Assembly (NCBI GenBank): GCA_017885485.1
Contig: JAFNFZ010000272.1
Coordinates: 1-7,477 of the forward strand
Reading direction: 5' to 3'
Origin: Chloroflexota bacterium
GTDB taxonomy: Bacteria; Chloroflexota; Dehalococcoidia; UBA2247; RBG-13-53-26
Length of the DNA stretch: 7,477 bases
Shown: positions 1 through 6,259 of the stretch, piece by piece
How positions within the stretch are numbered: position 1 is the first letter of the stretch
Layout of the letters: each line of letters opens with the position of its first letter
Program-made: the position numbers and the translations under genes
Notes under the pieces: model-generated
What the model was told of the DNA's origin: nothing
Databases searched by the model: none
What the model saw: only the letters and a program-made list of their open reading frames with translations

Positions 1-148
1 CTAACGGTGGCGCAGGTCAACGCAGTCAATCTCACAGAGAAGGAATTCCTGCTGCCGGGCAACAGGCGTTGCCCCGGCGGTGCTGTATCTCTGGCGTACC
101 GTCACACTTCTCTGTGAGATTGACTGCGTTGACCTGCGACACCGTTAG
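1..148. repeat. 42-bp inverted repeat (fold-back or MITE-like element)
   Basis: The left arm (1-42) and right arm (107-148) are reverse complements with a single mismatch (g10 against a139). The 64-nt centre contains a smaller GC-rich hairpin (gccgggcaac at 54-63 against 68-78, with one bulged base). There is no T-tract beside the outer arms, so this is not a classical terminator. It begins 4 bp past the porA stop codon, so a por transcript would carry a very long hairpin in its 3' region. Possible identities are a short non-autonomous mobile element with 42-bp terminal inverted repeats, or an RNA processing or stability element. No target-site duplication can be tested because the left edge is the window edge, and the arms could extend further left. 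Confidence 0.85.
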
Positions 149-152
149 CCTC

Positions 153-1382
153 TCAGATCTCACAAATCCATTCGGCAGATTCGTTATTCAGGGCACCGCC
201 TTCCACCAAAGAGAGTGTCTTCTTCACCGCATCCGCCAGTTCCCTGGCCTTGACATCCCGACCACCCAGCCCGACTATGAAGTTGTGCACCGCCGTGTTC
301 GCACCGCTTCCATAGAGGGCAGCCTTTATCTCGGTACACGTGGCTCCCTCGTTGCCATAGCTGATGCTCTTGTCGAAGACCACCACAAGTCGACACCGGC
401 CAAGTGCCCCTGCCACATCTCTCCCGGGAAACGGTCTGAATACCCTCAAGCCGATCACGCCAACTCTAAGCCCGTCCCTCCTGAGAGCATCAGCGGCCAC
501 TGTAGCCTCCATGGCCAGACTGCCCATAGCCACTATAGCTATCTCTGCGTCCTGCATCCTGTCTTCCCACAGCAGCTTGACGTAGCTCCTGCCGAACAAG
601 TCACTGAATTCCCGGCCGACGTCGGCAATGGTCTCCTTTGATTTCTCCATAGCCTCTTGGAGAAGATACCTGATCTCCATGTATCCGTGGCAGAGCACAC
701 CCTCCGCATTGACTCTGGGATTGGCCAGCGTCACCAGGTTGTAGTTCCTGGGGCTGCCGGGGTCCAGAATCGTGTGTGGTTTGTACGGGGGCAGGAATCT
801 GTCCACAGCATCCTGGGACGGCACGCCCACCGGCATCTCGGTATGGGACAGGACATAGCCATCGTAGCAGACCATGACCGGCAAGCAGGCCTTTTCCGCA
901 ATGCTGTACGCCTGTATCACCAGGTCCAGTATCTCCTGGTTGTTTCGGGCATACATCTGTATCCAGCCAGTATCCCGCTGCGACATGGAATCCTGCTGGT
1001 CATTCAATACATTCCACGGTGCGCCTATGGCCCGGTTCACACAGGCCAGAACCACGGGAAGCCGCGTTCCAGCTACCCAGTGCAGCATCTCATGCATATA
1101 CGCCAGCCCGTGCGAGCTGGTGGCCGTGAATGTCCTCGCTCCCACCAGAGATGCCGAGCTGCAGACAGCCAGGGCGCTGTGCTCACTCTCAACATTGACA
1201 TACTGAGCCTGCAGCTCCCCTCTCTCCACGAATTCGGACAGCGCCTCCGTGACCGGTGTCTGGGGCGTTATGGGGTAGGCCGCAACCACCTGGACCCGGC
1301 TCAGCTTTGCGCCCAGGGCTGCGGCACGATTGCCGTCAATCATCTGGTGTGCGCTTGGCCTATGCGTCTTTCTCTTTGCCAA
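153..1382 (-). CDS. porA: Pyruvate/2-oxoacid:ferredoxin oxidoreductase, alpha subunit
   Basis: This is the alpha subunit of a multi-subunit 2-oxoacid:ferredoxin oxidoreductase, which decarboxylates pyruvate or a related 2-oxoacid to an acyl-CoA and reduces ferredoxin in the cytoplasm. The 409 residues match the usual length of about 390-410. Visible hallmarks are AAYPITPQTP (34-43), VESEHSA with the conserved glutamate region (64-70), SSHGLAYMHEML (89-100), VNRAIGAPWNVLNDQQDSM (115-133), and VFDKSISYGNEG (335-346) in the C-terminal domain. The start is TTG: an in-frame TGA lies three codons upstream, and the only nearby ATG upstream is out of frame. The Shine-Dalgarno match is poor (AAGGA about 12 nt upstream). 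It follows porD after 16 nt and is last in the visible operon. The substrate (pyruvate or a branched-chain 2-oxoacid) cannot be fixed from sequence alone. The beta subunit that binds thiamine diphosphate is not in the window. Confidence 0.93.
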   Translation of the reverse strand: MAKRKTHRPSAHQMIDGNRAAALGAKLSRVQVVAAYPITPQTPVTEALSEFVERGELQAQYVNVESEHSALAVCSSASLVGARTFTATSSHGLAYMHEMLHWVAGTRLPVVLACVNRAIGAPWNVLNDQQDSMSQRDTGWIQMYARNNQEILDLVIQAYSIAEKACLPVMVCYDGYVLSHTEMPVGVPSQDAVDRFLPPYKPHTILDPGSPRNYNLVTLANPRVNAEGVLCHGYMEIRYLLQEAMEKSKETIADVGREFSDLFGRSYVKLLWEDRMQDAEIAIVAMGSLAMEATVAADALRRDGLRVGVIGLRVFRPFPGRDVAGALGRCRLVVVFDKSISYGNEGATCTEIKAALYGSGANTAVHNFIVGLGGRDVKARELADAVKKTLSLVEGGALNNESAEWICEI

Positions 1383-1398
1383 GGTAACTCATCGTCCT

Positions 1399-1695
1399 TC
1401 AGGCAGTGAACCTGCCCTCTTCTATCATGGCAATGGCATGCACCGGGCAGACCTGCGCACATATTCCGCAGCCTTTGCAGTATTCCATGTCAATGCGGAC
1501 GGGTATGGTCTTGCTCATCACAGCCTCCGGGCAGTAGAGCCAGCACAGGAAGCAGGCAGGCTTGTTCTTCCTGGCCGGAGTGCACCTGTCTTCGTCGATG
1601 ACTGGCCGCGAGTCACGCCATTCGCCTGTCTTGCCCGCCTCTCCAATGCCTGGCGACGATTCGCCGCATATGTGCCCGCAATCCCTGGTTCCCAT
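1399..1695 (-). CDS. porD: 2-oxoacid:ferredoxin oxidoreductase, delta subunit (2x[4Fe-4S] ferredoxin)
   Basis: This small ferredoxin-like subunit would carry electrons from the catalytic core of the 2-oxoacid oxidoreductase to soluble ferredoxin. The 98 residues contain the family motif GKTGEWRDSRPVID (21-34) ahead of two iron-sulfur motifs. The second is canonical: CKGCGICAQVCP with Cys 73, 76, 79 and 83. The first is stretched: Cys38, then nine residues, then Cys48-x2-Cys51-x3-Cys55-Pro, where CxxCxxCxxxCP would be expected. The WLYCPEAV segment itself is typical of PorD. Two further cysteines (6 and 10) lie near the N-terminus. The ATG start is preceded by AGGAG only 2 nt away, and the gene begins 9 nt after the porC stop, so translation is probably coupled. 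Confidence 0.9.
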   Translation of the reverse strand: MGTRDCGHICGESSPGIGEAGKTGEWRDSRPVIDEDRCTPARKNKPACFLCWLYCPEAVMSKTIPVRIDMEYCKGCGICAQVCPVHAIAMIEEGRFTA

Positions 1696-1704
1696 CGCTC
1701 CTGG

Positions 1705-2301
1705 CTATGGCCTCCTCTCGATCACCGTTGTTCTATACGTCTTCTCGACCGCAGCCAGGTTCAGTTCGGCAGATCGGTTGGAGAACCTGTTTCTTATCAC
1801 CTCGTCAATGCTCGCCAGTTCCACCAGTTCGGAGACGCGGGCTATGGCACCCAGCATGGCTGTATTGACCACAATCAGCCCTGAGACTATCAGCCCCAAC
1901 TCCCGGCATATCCCCGTGGCATCGGCAGTGGCCACATTGAACTCGCCCTCGATACCAAGCTGCCCGGGGGTCTGCGCAGAATTCACCACCAGCCAGCCCC
2001 CGTTGCGCAGTCCGCTGATCACATCGCTGTCTCTCAGCAGCGTCTGATCCAGAACCACCACCACATCTGGTGCCTCAATCTGAGACACGACCAAGATGGG
2101 TTCAGGAGAAATCCGCGTAGAAGCGCTCACTGGAGCCCCTCGCCTTTCAGCACCGAATGACGGCGACGCTGTCGCTCCCCGGTAGCCATTGAGGTGGGCT
2201 GCTTGTGCCAGTGTCTTGGCTGCCGTCACAGCCCCCTGCCCCCCCCGGCCATGCCACCTTATTTCGTAGGGGCGAGCTTCTGAGAACCAGCGTACAGGCA
2301 T
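1705..2301 (-). CDS. porC: 2-oxoacid:ferredoxin oxidoreductase, gamma subunit
   Basis: This is the gamma subunit of the ferredoxin-dependent 2-oxoacid oxidoreductase and the first gene of the visible operon. The protein has 198 residues from this start, close to the usual 180-200. Hallmarks are IRWHGRGGQGAVTAAK (14-29), the conserved SFGAERRGAPVSASTRIS block, VVVLDQTLL, and the NTAMLGA motif near the C-terminus. I prefer the ATG at 2301, which has GGACGG about 7 nt upstream. A TTG two codons earlier (2307) is possible but would sit directly against that ribosome-binding site. The glycine-rich motif is encoded partly by a run of eight G (C8 at 2239-2246 on the plus strand). A promoter candidate lies about 57 nt upstream. 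Confidence 0.92.
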   Translation of the reverse strand: MPVRWFSEARPYEIRWHGRGGQGAVTAAKTLAQAAHLNGYRGATASPSFGAERRGAPVSASTRISPEPILVVSQIEAPDVVVVLDQTLLRDSDVISGLRNGGWLVVNSAQTPGQLGIEGEFNVATADATGICRELGLIVSGLIVVNTAMLGAIARVSELVELASIDEVIRNRFSNRSAELNLAAVEKTYRTTVIERRP

Positions 2302-2357
2302 TTCCAACCGTCCATGTGAGAAGCTACATAACCTGCAGGTCGCGATTGCTGGAGATG

Positions 2358-2388
2358 ATTATACCTCAACCCCCTCCCGCACACGCAA
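2358..2388 (-). promoter_or_regulatory. Candidate promoter of the porCDA operon
   Basis: Reading the minus strand, there is a consensus TATAAT -10 box (2363-2358). A partial -35, TTGCGT (2388-2383), lies 19 bp upstream, slightly longer than ideal. The predicted transcription start near 2351 gives a leader of about 50 nt before porC. The -10 box is exact, but the -35 is weak and the spacer is G-rich. Confidence 0.5.
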
Positions 2389-2576
2389 ACGAGACCGGAG
2401 CTCAGCCGTGCCATCGCCAATGGACATCCACTGGGCAGCTGAGTAGTCTCGTCGAGACATAAGTCACATGCATCTGGGCTGCAGGCAGTCATAATACGGA
2501 AGCATACGATTGGCAATGCAGCGAATGGCCAAGGGAGGGCAACATAAGCCTCGCTGAGCTGGAAAAGGAAGTACTC

Positions 2577-2975
2577 ATGTCAGACAAAGTGATAAGGACC
2601 GACCTTGATTGGCAACAGCTGCTTGGCCCCGAGCAGTACCGGGTAACCCGAAGAAAAGGCACTGAACCTCCTTTCTCAGGAAAGCACCACAAACTCGGCA
2701 AGAGAGGGATATACAAGTGCGTCTGTTGCGGCAACAGCCTGTTCAGTTCGGAGACGAAGTTTGACTCAGGTACGGGCTGGCCCAGCTTCTGGTCGCCGGT
2801 TTCCTATGAAAGCGTCACAGAGAAAGAAGATACATCCCACGGCATGACCAGAACAGAGGTCACTTGCAGGCGGTGTGACGCACATCTCGGTCACGTCTTT
2901 GACGATGGCCCGCCGCCAAGCGGGCTACGGTATTGCATGAACTCGGTGGCACTGGATTTCGTTGAGCGAGATTAG
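2577..2975 (+). CDS. msrB: Peptide-methionine (R)-S-oxide reductase MsrB
   Basis: This cytoplasmic repair enzyme reduces the R epimer of methionine sulfoxide in proteins, with thioredoxin as the usual reductant. At 132 residues it is a complete single-domain MsrB. The structural zinc ligands are Cys48/Cys51 and Cys97/Cys100. The substrate-binding blocks FDSGTGWPSFW (62-72) and HLGHVFDDGPPPSGLRYCMNS are intact, with catalytic Cys120 in RYCMNS. Position 66 is Thr, where many MsrBs, including that of E. coli, have the resolving cysteine, so regeneration must use another cysteine or direct reduction. The ATG start has AAGGAA 6 nt upstream. The gene stands alone, divergent from the por operon, with no clear terminator after it. 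A CATAAT at 2490-2495 could be its -10 box, but no -35 is evident. Confidence 0.97.
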   Translation: MSDKVIRTDLDWQQLLGPEQYRVTRRKGTEPPFSGKHHKLGKRGIYKCVCCGNSLFSSETKFDSGTGWPSFWSPVSYESVTEKEDTSHGMTRTEVTCRRCDAHLGHVFDDGPPPSGLRYCMNSVALDFVERD

Positions 2976-3117
2976 AGACAGGCGCACGCAGATGCCGCCC
3001 CCGGTTTCTCCAGGCCCAACACAACGCCTCGCCTCCAGCCGAGAGTGCCATAAGACTGTTCACATCCGGCAACCATTCCCCAACGGTGTCCCTTCGTGAC
3101 ACACGACCTCTCTTGGT

Positions 3118-3146
3118 TTGACCTGGATAGTGCTGGGGTTTATCAT
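3118..3146 (+). promoter_or_regulatory. Sigma-70-type promoter of the two-component operon
   Basis: TTGACC (3118-3123) and TATCAT (3141-3146) are separated by exactly 17 bp, and each matches its consensus at five of six positions. Transcription would begin near 3153, giving a leader of about 40 nt before the response regulator start at 3193. No CTAA direct repeats like those found after the kinase gene are present here, so the operon does not obviously use the same control sites. Confidence 0.7.
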
Positions 3147-3192
3147 TTCCCCGAGGTAGCAGAGCACACAGGAAAGAGGAGTCAATCTCGTT

Positions 3193-3858
3193 ATGCGTAT
3201 TCTGGTTGTGGATGACGACCCTGAGATTGTCAGCTTCCTCAAACGAGGTCTGACCTTTGAGGGGTACACCGTGGAGACAGCAGGTGACGGTGCTGAGGCC
3301 TTAGCCAAGGTTCGTGAGCGAGAACCCGATCTTGTAGTACTGGATATCATGATGCCCGGTATAGATGGCATCGAGGTGGCCAGGCGGCTCCGCCAGGCAA
3401 CTGCAATCCCCATCCTGATGCTCACCGCCAAGAGCACGGTGGCCGACAGGGTGGCTGGCCTCGACAGCGGTGCGGATGACTACCTGGTGAAGCCTTTCGC
3501 TTTCGACGAGCTGCTGGCAAGGATGCGGGCTCTGCTCAGACGGACCCAGCCTGTAGAAGGAGAGGTCCTGCGGTTTGTGGATCTCTCCTTGAACACCGTT
3601 ACCAGAGAAGTGATGCGCGGACATGATGCCATAGAGCTCACCGCCCAGGAGTTCGACCTGCTGGAGCTTTTCCTGCGTCACCCCCGGCAGGTGCTCAAGA
3701 GGGACATGATCTATGAGAAGGTGTGGGGGTACGACTTCGGCGGTGAATCCAATGTCATCGAGGTCTATATGCGCTATCTGCGTTCCAAGCTGGAGGCAGG
3801 CGGCCAGCCCAGATTGATTCATACGGTTCGCGGCGTCGGCTACGTTCTGAAGGAATAG
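3193..3858 (+). CDS. OmpR/PhoB-family response regulator transcription factor
   Basis: This is a DNA-binding response regulator expected to be phosphorylated by the kinase encoded directly after it. The 221 residues comprise a receiver domain (1 to about 118) and a winged-helix output domain (about 125-221). Receiver residues are intact: acidic pocket Asp7-Asp8-Asp9, phosphoacceptor Asp51 in [10 protein letters not shown], Thr78, Tyr97 and Lys100 in DDYLVKPF. The output domain shows the class motifs [36 protein letters not shown] and the closing [13 protein letters not shown]. The ATG start is preceded by AGAGGAG (3175-3181), 11 nt away, slightly long. Regulators of this class bind direct repeats with an 11-bp period, and such an array occurs just after the kinase gene. 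It resembles MprA/ArlR-type regulators generally, but orthology to a named system cannot be claimed. Confidence 0.96.
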   Translation: MRILVVDDDPEIVSFLKRGLTFEGYTVETAGDGAEALAKVREREPDLVVLDIMMPGIDGIEVARRLRQATAIPILMLTAKSTVADRVAGLDSGADDYLVKPFAFDELLARMRALLRRTQPVEGEVLRFVDLSLNTVTREVMRGHDAIELTAQEFDLLELFLRHPRQVLKRDMIYEKVWGYDFGGESNVIEVYMRYLRSKLEAGGQPRLIHTVRGVGYVLKE

Positions 3859-3862
3859 ATGC

Positions 3863-5239
3863 ATGTCTATTCGCTGGCGACTGACTCTCTGGTTCGCCCT
3901 GATACTGTGCGTTATCCTCATAGTCTCCGGAGCGTTTTTCTACGTCGCGTTGGGGCGATGGTTGACCGCCGAGGTAACGAGCAACCTGAAGGTCTACTCA
4001 GCACGGGCGCTGGACGCCCTGGCCGCTGAGGAGTTCCCGCAACCCATCGACTACGCCGTTGTGCAGTCCGCACTCCCTTCCTCAAATGATATCGACTTCG
4101 TTCAGTTGATGGACAGCAATGGCGATGTCGTTGTCAAATCGGAAAGCCTCGGTGAGAACGAGCTGCCGATTGCTCGCGAGGTGATGGACGATGCCTTGAA
4201 GGGCGGCCCGGGCTACGCAACTCTGACCACCGACGATGACAGCGCTGGGCTCTTCATCAAGGTTTCAACGGTGACCCTCGGGGGAGAGACGCACTTTCTG
4301 GTGGTGGCACAGTCCCTGGCAGCCACCACCAACGCTCTGGGGCGTGCCGGGTTCTTTCTCCTGGTCAGCATTCTGGTGATTCTGATACTGGCACTCATGT
4401 CGGGGGTGCTTCTCATTCGCCGGGCCCTGTCGCCCGTGAGACGCATCACCGCCACGGCCCAGAGCATCGAGTCGAGTTCTGATCTCAGCCGCCGAGTTGG
4501 CTACCGCGGCCCACGTGATGAGATCGGACAGCTCGCCAATACCTTCGACCACATGATCGAGCGGCTGGAGAAGGCTCTCCAGACCCAGAAGAACTTCATC
4601 GCCGATGCGTCTCATGAGTTGAGAAGTCCCCTGACCGTCATCCAGGGCAACCTGGATCTGCTCAAGCGCAACCTGAGAGAGGAGGACCGACGGGAATCAC
4701 TGAGAGCGCTCGAGGCCGAAACGTCGAGGATGTCCAAAGTAGTGAGCGATCTTCTCGTTCTTGCCGAGCTTGATTCCGGGCAGCCGGAACGACAGGACAG
4801 CGTTTCGTTGCACGAAATGCTCCTGGATGCTCAAGCACGGGCACGGCAGTTGGCTGGCAATCGTCAGGTTGTCGTCGGACGCCAGGAAGACCTCTGGGTC
4901 AAGGGGAACGCTGACAAGCTGGAACAGGTATTGAGCAATCTGGTGGACAACGCCCTCAAGTATACCCCCGACGGAGGCACCATAACCCTGTCGCTATTTC
5001 AGAACGGTGACTGGGCATGCCTGGCAGTAGCTGATGCCGGAATAGGGATCTCCGCCGAGGACCTGCCTCATATCTTCGACCGCTTCTATCGGGTAGACAA
5101 GGCCCGCTCAAAAGCTAGTGGCGGGACCGGACTGGGGCTGGCCATCGTCAAAGGGATCGTCGAGCGCCACGGTGGCAGGGTCACGGTGACCAGCGAGCCG
5201 GGAAAAGGCAGCACATTCACCGTCTGGCTGAAACTCTAA
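3863..5239 (+). CDS. Sensor histidine kinase (HAMP, HisKA, HATPase_c)
   Basis: This inner-membrane sensor kinase is the partner of the preceding regulator. The 458 residues show a first membrane helix (about 8-30), an extracytoplasmic sensor region of about 130 residues (31-162), a second helix (about 163-185), a HAMP linker (about 186-238), a dimerisation domain with phosphoacceptor His251 in [18 protein letters not shown], and an ATPase domain. The ATP-binding boxes are complete: N box [13 protein letters not shown] with Asn363, G1 DAGIG (391-395), F box IFDRFYR, and G2 [12 protein letters not shown] (420-431). The start is the ATG at 3863. AAGGAA 7 nt upstream lies inside the last codons of the regulator, whose stop is 4 nt before the ATG, so translation is coupled. 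The sensor region contains no domain I recognise, so the signal is unknown. Confidence 0.96.
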   Translation: MSIRWRLTLWFALILCVILIVSGAFFYVALGRWLTAEVTSNLKVYSARALDALAAEEFPQPIDYAVVQSALPSSNDIDFVQLMDSNGDVVVKSESLGENELPIAREVMDDALKGGPGYATLTTDDDSAGLFIKVSTVTLGGETHFLVVAQSLAATTNALGRAGFFLLVSILVILILALMSGVLLIRRALSPVRRITATAQSIESSSDLSRRVGYRGPRDEIGQLANTFDHMIERLEKALQTQKNFIADASHELRSPLTVIQGNLDLLKRNLREEDRRESLRALEAETSRMSKVVSDLLVLAELDSGQPERQDSVSLHEMLLDAQARARQLAGNRQVVVGRQEDLWVKGNADKLEQVLSNLVDNALKYTPDGGTITLSLFQNGDWACLAVADAGIGISAEDLPHIFDRFYRVDKARSKASGGTGLGLAIVKGIVERHGGRVTVTSEPGKGSTFTVWLKL

Positions 5240-5289
5240 TCCTCCTCTAAGGCTCCCCTAATCTCCACCTAAGTCTGGCCCGCTATACT
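5234..5289 (+). promoter_or_regulatory. Four 11-bp direct repeats with a TATACT -10 box: candidate response-regulator-activated promoter
   Basis: The tetranucleotide CTAA occurs at 5236, 5247, 5258 and 5269, an exact 11-bp period. The four units are CTCTAATCCTC (5234), CTCTAAGGCTC (5245), CCCTAATCTCC (5256) and ACCTAAGTCTG (5267). The first unit includes the kinase stop codon. TATACT (5284-5289) follows 7 bp after the last core. The -35 position (5261-5266) holds no consensus hexamer and is covered by the repeats. Tandem 11-bp half-sites replacing a -35 box are the known arrangement for PhoB-class activators, so the neighbouring regulator is the obvious candidate ligand. That link is inferred. 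Confidence 0.6.
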
Positions 5290-5295
5290 AGGTTT

Positions 5296-5362
5296 GCTTG
5301 TGAGAGGTCACCCCCCTTTCTAAGCAAGCCTGTCTACCAGAAGTGGATAGGCTTTCTTTTTT
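5296..5362 (+). ncRNA. Putative small RNA ending at an intrinsic terminator
   Basis: The region between the TATACT box (predicted start 5295-5297) and the terminator T-run is about 67 nt. It has no ribosome-binding site and only a seven-codon GTG reading frame, so a non-coding product is more likely than a protein. The sequence could form a small 5' stem (gtga/tcac around a gagg loop), followed by an unpaired ACCCCCCTTTC stretch at about 5310-5320, then the terminator hairpin. C-rich single-stranded segments in small RNAs often pair with ribosome-binding sites. The alternative reading is that this is simply the 3' end of the two-component mRNA. Confidence 0.4.
5326..5362 (+). terminator. Rho-independent terminator
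   Basis: AAGCCTGTCT (5326-5335) pairs with GGATAGGCTT (5345-5354), giving a 10-bp stem with two G-U pairs and a 9-nt loop. It is followed by TCTTTTTT (5355-5362). It would end transcripts from the two-component operon and from the candidate small-RNA promoter. The left arm also takes part in an alternative upstream pairing (5290-5299 with 5322-5331). There is no matching T-run on the other strand, so it is not clearly bidirectional for the convergent ABC operon. Confidence 0.8.
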
Positions 5363-5497
5363 GTCTCAGAGCTCCCCCGACAGCGCCTCCCTCGAATTTG
5401 AGGTCACGTTAGGTCCACTTAGATGCGCTCGAAGAACAGGTCTCAAGACCAGCGGAAGTCCTGCCATATCTTCCTGCCCAGAGGCCCTGCTGATCCA

Positions 5498-6259
5498 TCA
5501 TCTCAACAGACGCCTCTTCATCATGACCAGAGACAGGGGAAAGAACACGGCAAGGTACCCCACTATGATCCCCAATCCCCACCAGGTTCCCTCTCCAAGC
5601 TGGCCGCTGACCATGGCCCTCGTCAGATCAGCTACCGGGGTCAGCGGAGCGATCCAGGTCAAGCGCTGTACCACTGCGGGAAAGGCACTGATCGGAAAGA
5701 AGACCCCGCTCAGGAAGAACATGGGGGTAATGAAGAGGGTGAAATAGTAGTTGAACGAATAGATGGAGGGCGCCACCGAGGTGAAGAACAGAGCTATTGA
5801 GGAGAACATCAGCCCGGTGAGCACCGTCATGGGGAGCACCAGGAGCGCCCAGGGAGATTCCACCAGTCCGAACGCAGCGATGACCATCAGGATGACACAG
5901 GCGGTGAGAAGGGATCGAGTGGCCCCCCACAGAATCTCGCCGGCTGATACATCGTCGATGCTCAGTGGGGTGGCAATGATGGAATCGTATGTCCTCTGAT
6001 GCTTCATGCGGATAAAGCTGCCGTACGTGCACTCATAGCTGGCGCTGAACATGGCATAGGCCGCTATAATCCCCGGGGCAATGAATTCGACATATCTCTG
6101 GCCATCCTCCAGCGCAACATAGGTCCCCAGTCCAAAGCCCATCGCCAGTAGCATCAGGATCGGTTCTGCGAAGAAGCCGGGCACCTCACTCCGCCACAGT
6201 TTGAAGAAGACATCGCGATTCCGCTGCCATAAACGCAGGGAATGGTACGAGACGTTCAT
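5498..6259 (-). CDS. ABC-2 type transporter permease (NodJ-like)
   Basis: This is the membrane subunit of an ABC exporter, partner of the ATPase encoded just upstream. The 253 residues contain about six hydrophobic helices (roughly 27-48, 59-80, 108-130, 138-160, 170-191 and 228-246), the normal ABC-2 topology. The segment YDSIIATPLSIDDVSAGEIL (91-110) and the late motif FFLSGVFFPISAFPAVVQ (181-198) are characteristic of the NodJ/DrrB-like branch. The ATG start overlaps the ATPase stop codon in an ATGA arrangement (6256-6259), with AAGGAG just upstream, which indicates translational coupling. The NodJ resemblance is to a broad exporter family and does not imply nodulation; the substrate (lipid, polysaccharide or drug) cannot be told from sequence. 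No convincing terminator follows the gene. Confidence 0.93.
   Translation of the reverse strand: MNVSYHSLRLWQRNRDVFFKLWRSEVPGFFAEPILMLLAMGFGLGTYVALEDGQRYVEFIAPGIIAAYAMFSASYECTYGSFIRMKHQRTYDSIIATPLSIDDVSAGEILWGATRSLLTACVILMVIAAFGLVESPWALLVLPMTVLTGLMFSSIALFFTSVAPSIYSFNYYFTLFITPMFFLSGVFFPISAFPAVVQRLTWIAPLTPVADLTRAMVSGQLGEGTWWGLGIIVGYLAVFFPLSLVMMKRRLLR

Noticed and set aside
657..1409. Plus-strand open frames opposite porA (also 69-641 and 1330-1884)
   Set aside because: They lie antisense to strongly conserved por subunits, show no motifs and lack ribosome-binding sites.
2239..2246. Run of eight C in porC as a phase-variation switch
   Set aside because: It encodes the conserved glycine motif of a housekeeping subunit and the frame is intact. 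Composition explains it, and nothing else suggests switching.
2446..2458. GTCTCG-T-CGAGAC palindrome between por and msrB as an operator
   Set aside because: It is a single 13-bp palindrome not positioned on a recognised promoter element and has no second copy, so it is too weak to call.
2259..2516. Minus-strand cysteine-rich small ORF upstream of porC
   Set aside because: It overlaps the start of porC in another frame, includes the predicted por promoter region and has no recognisable cluster motif or ribosome-binding site.
3086..3102. GTGTC/GACAC hairpin after msrB as a terminator
   Set aside because: The stem is only 5 bp with no T-run, and it lies just upstream of the next promoter.
3301..3921. 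Minus-strand open frame of 206 codons across the response regulator
   Set aside because: It overlaps an intact receiver/winged-helix gene, and its composition is typical of a reverse-complement shadow.
5440..5456. GGTCTCAAGACC palindrome downstream of the ABC permease as a terminator
   Set aside because: The stem is very short and no proper T-tract follows on the minus strand.
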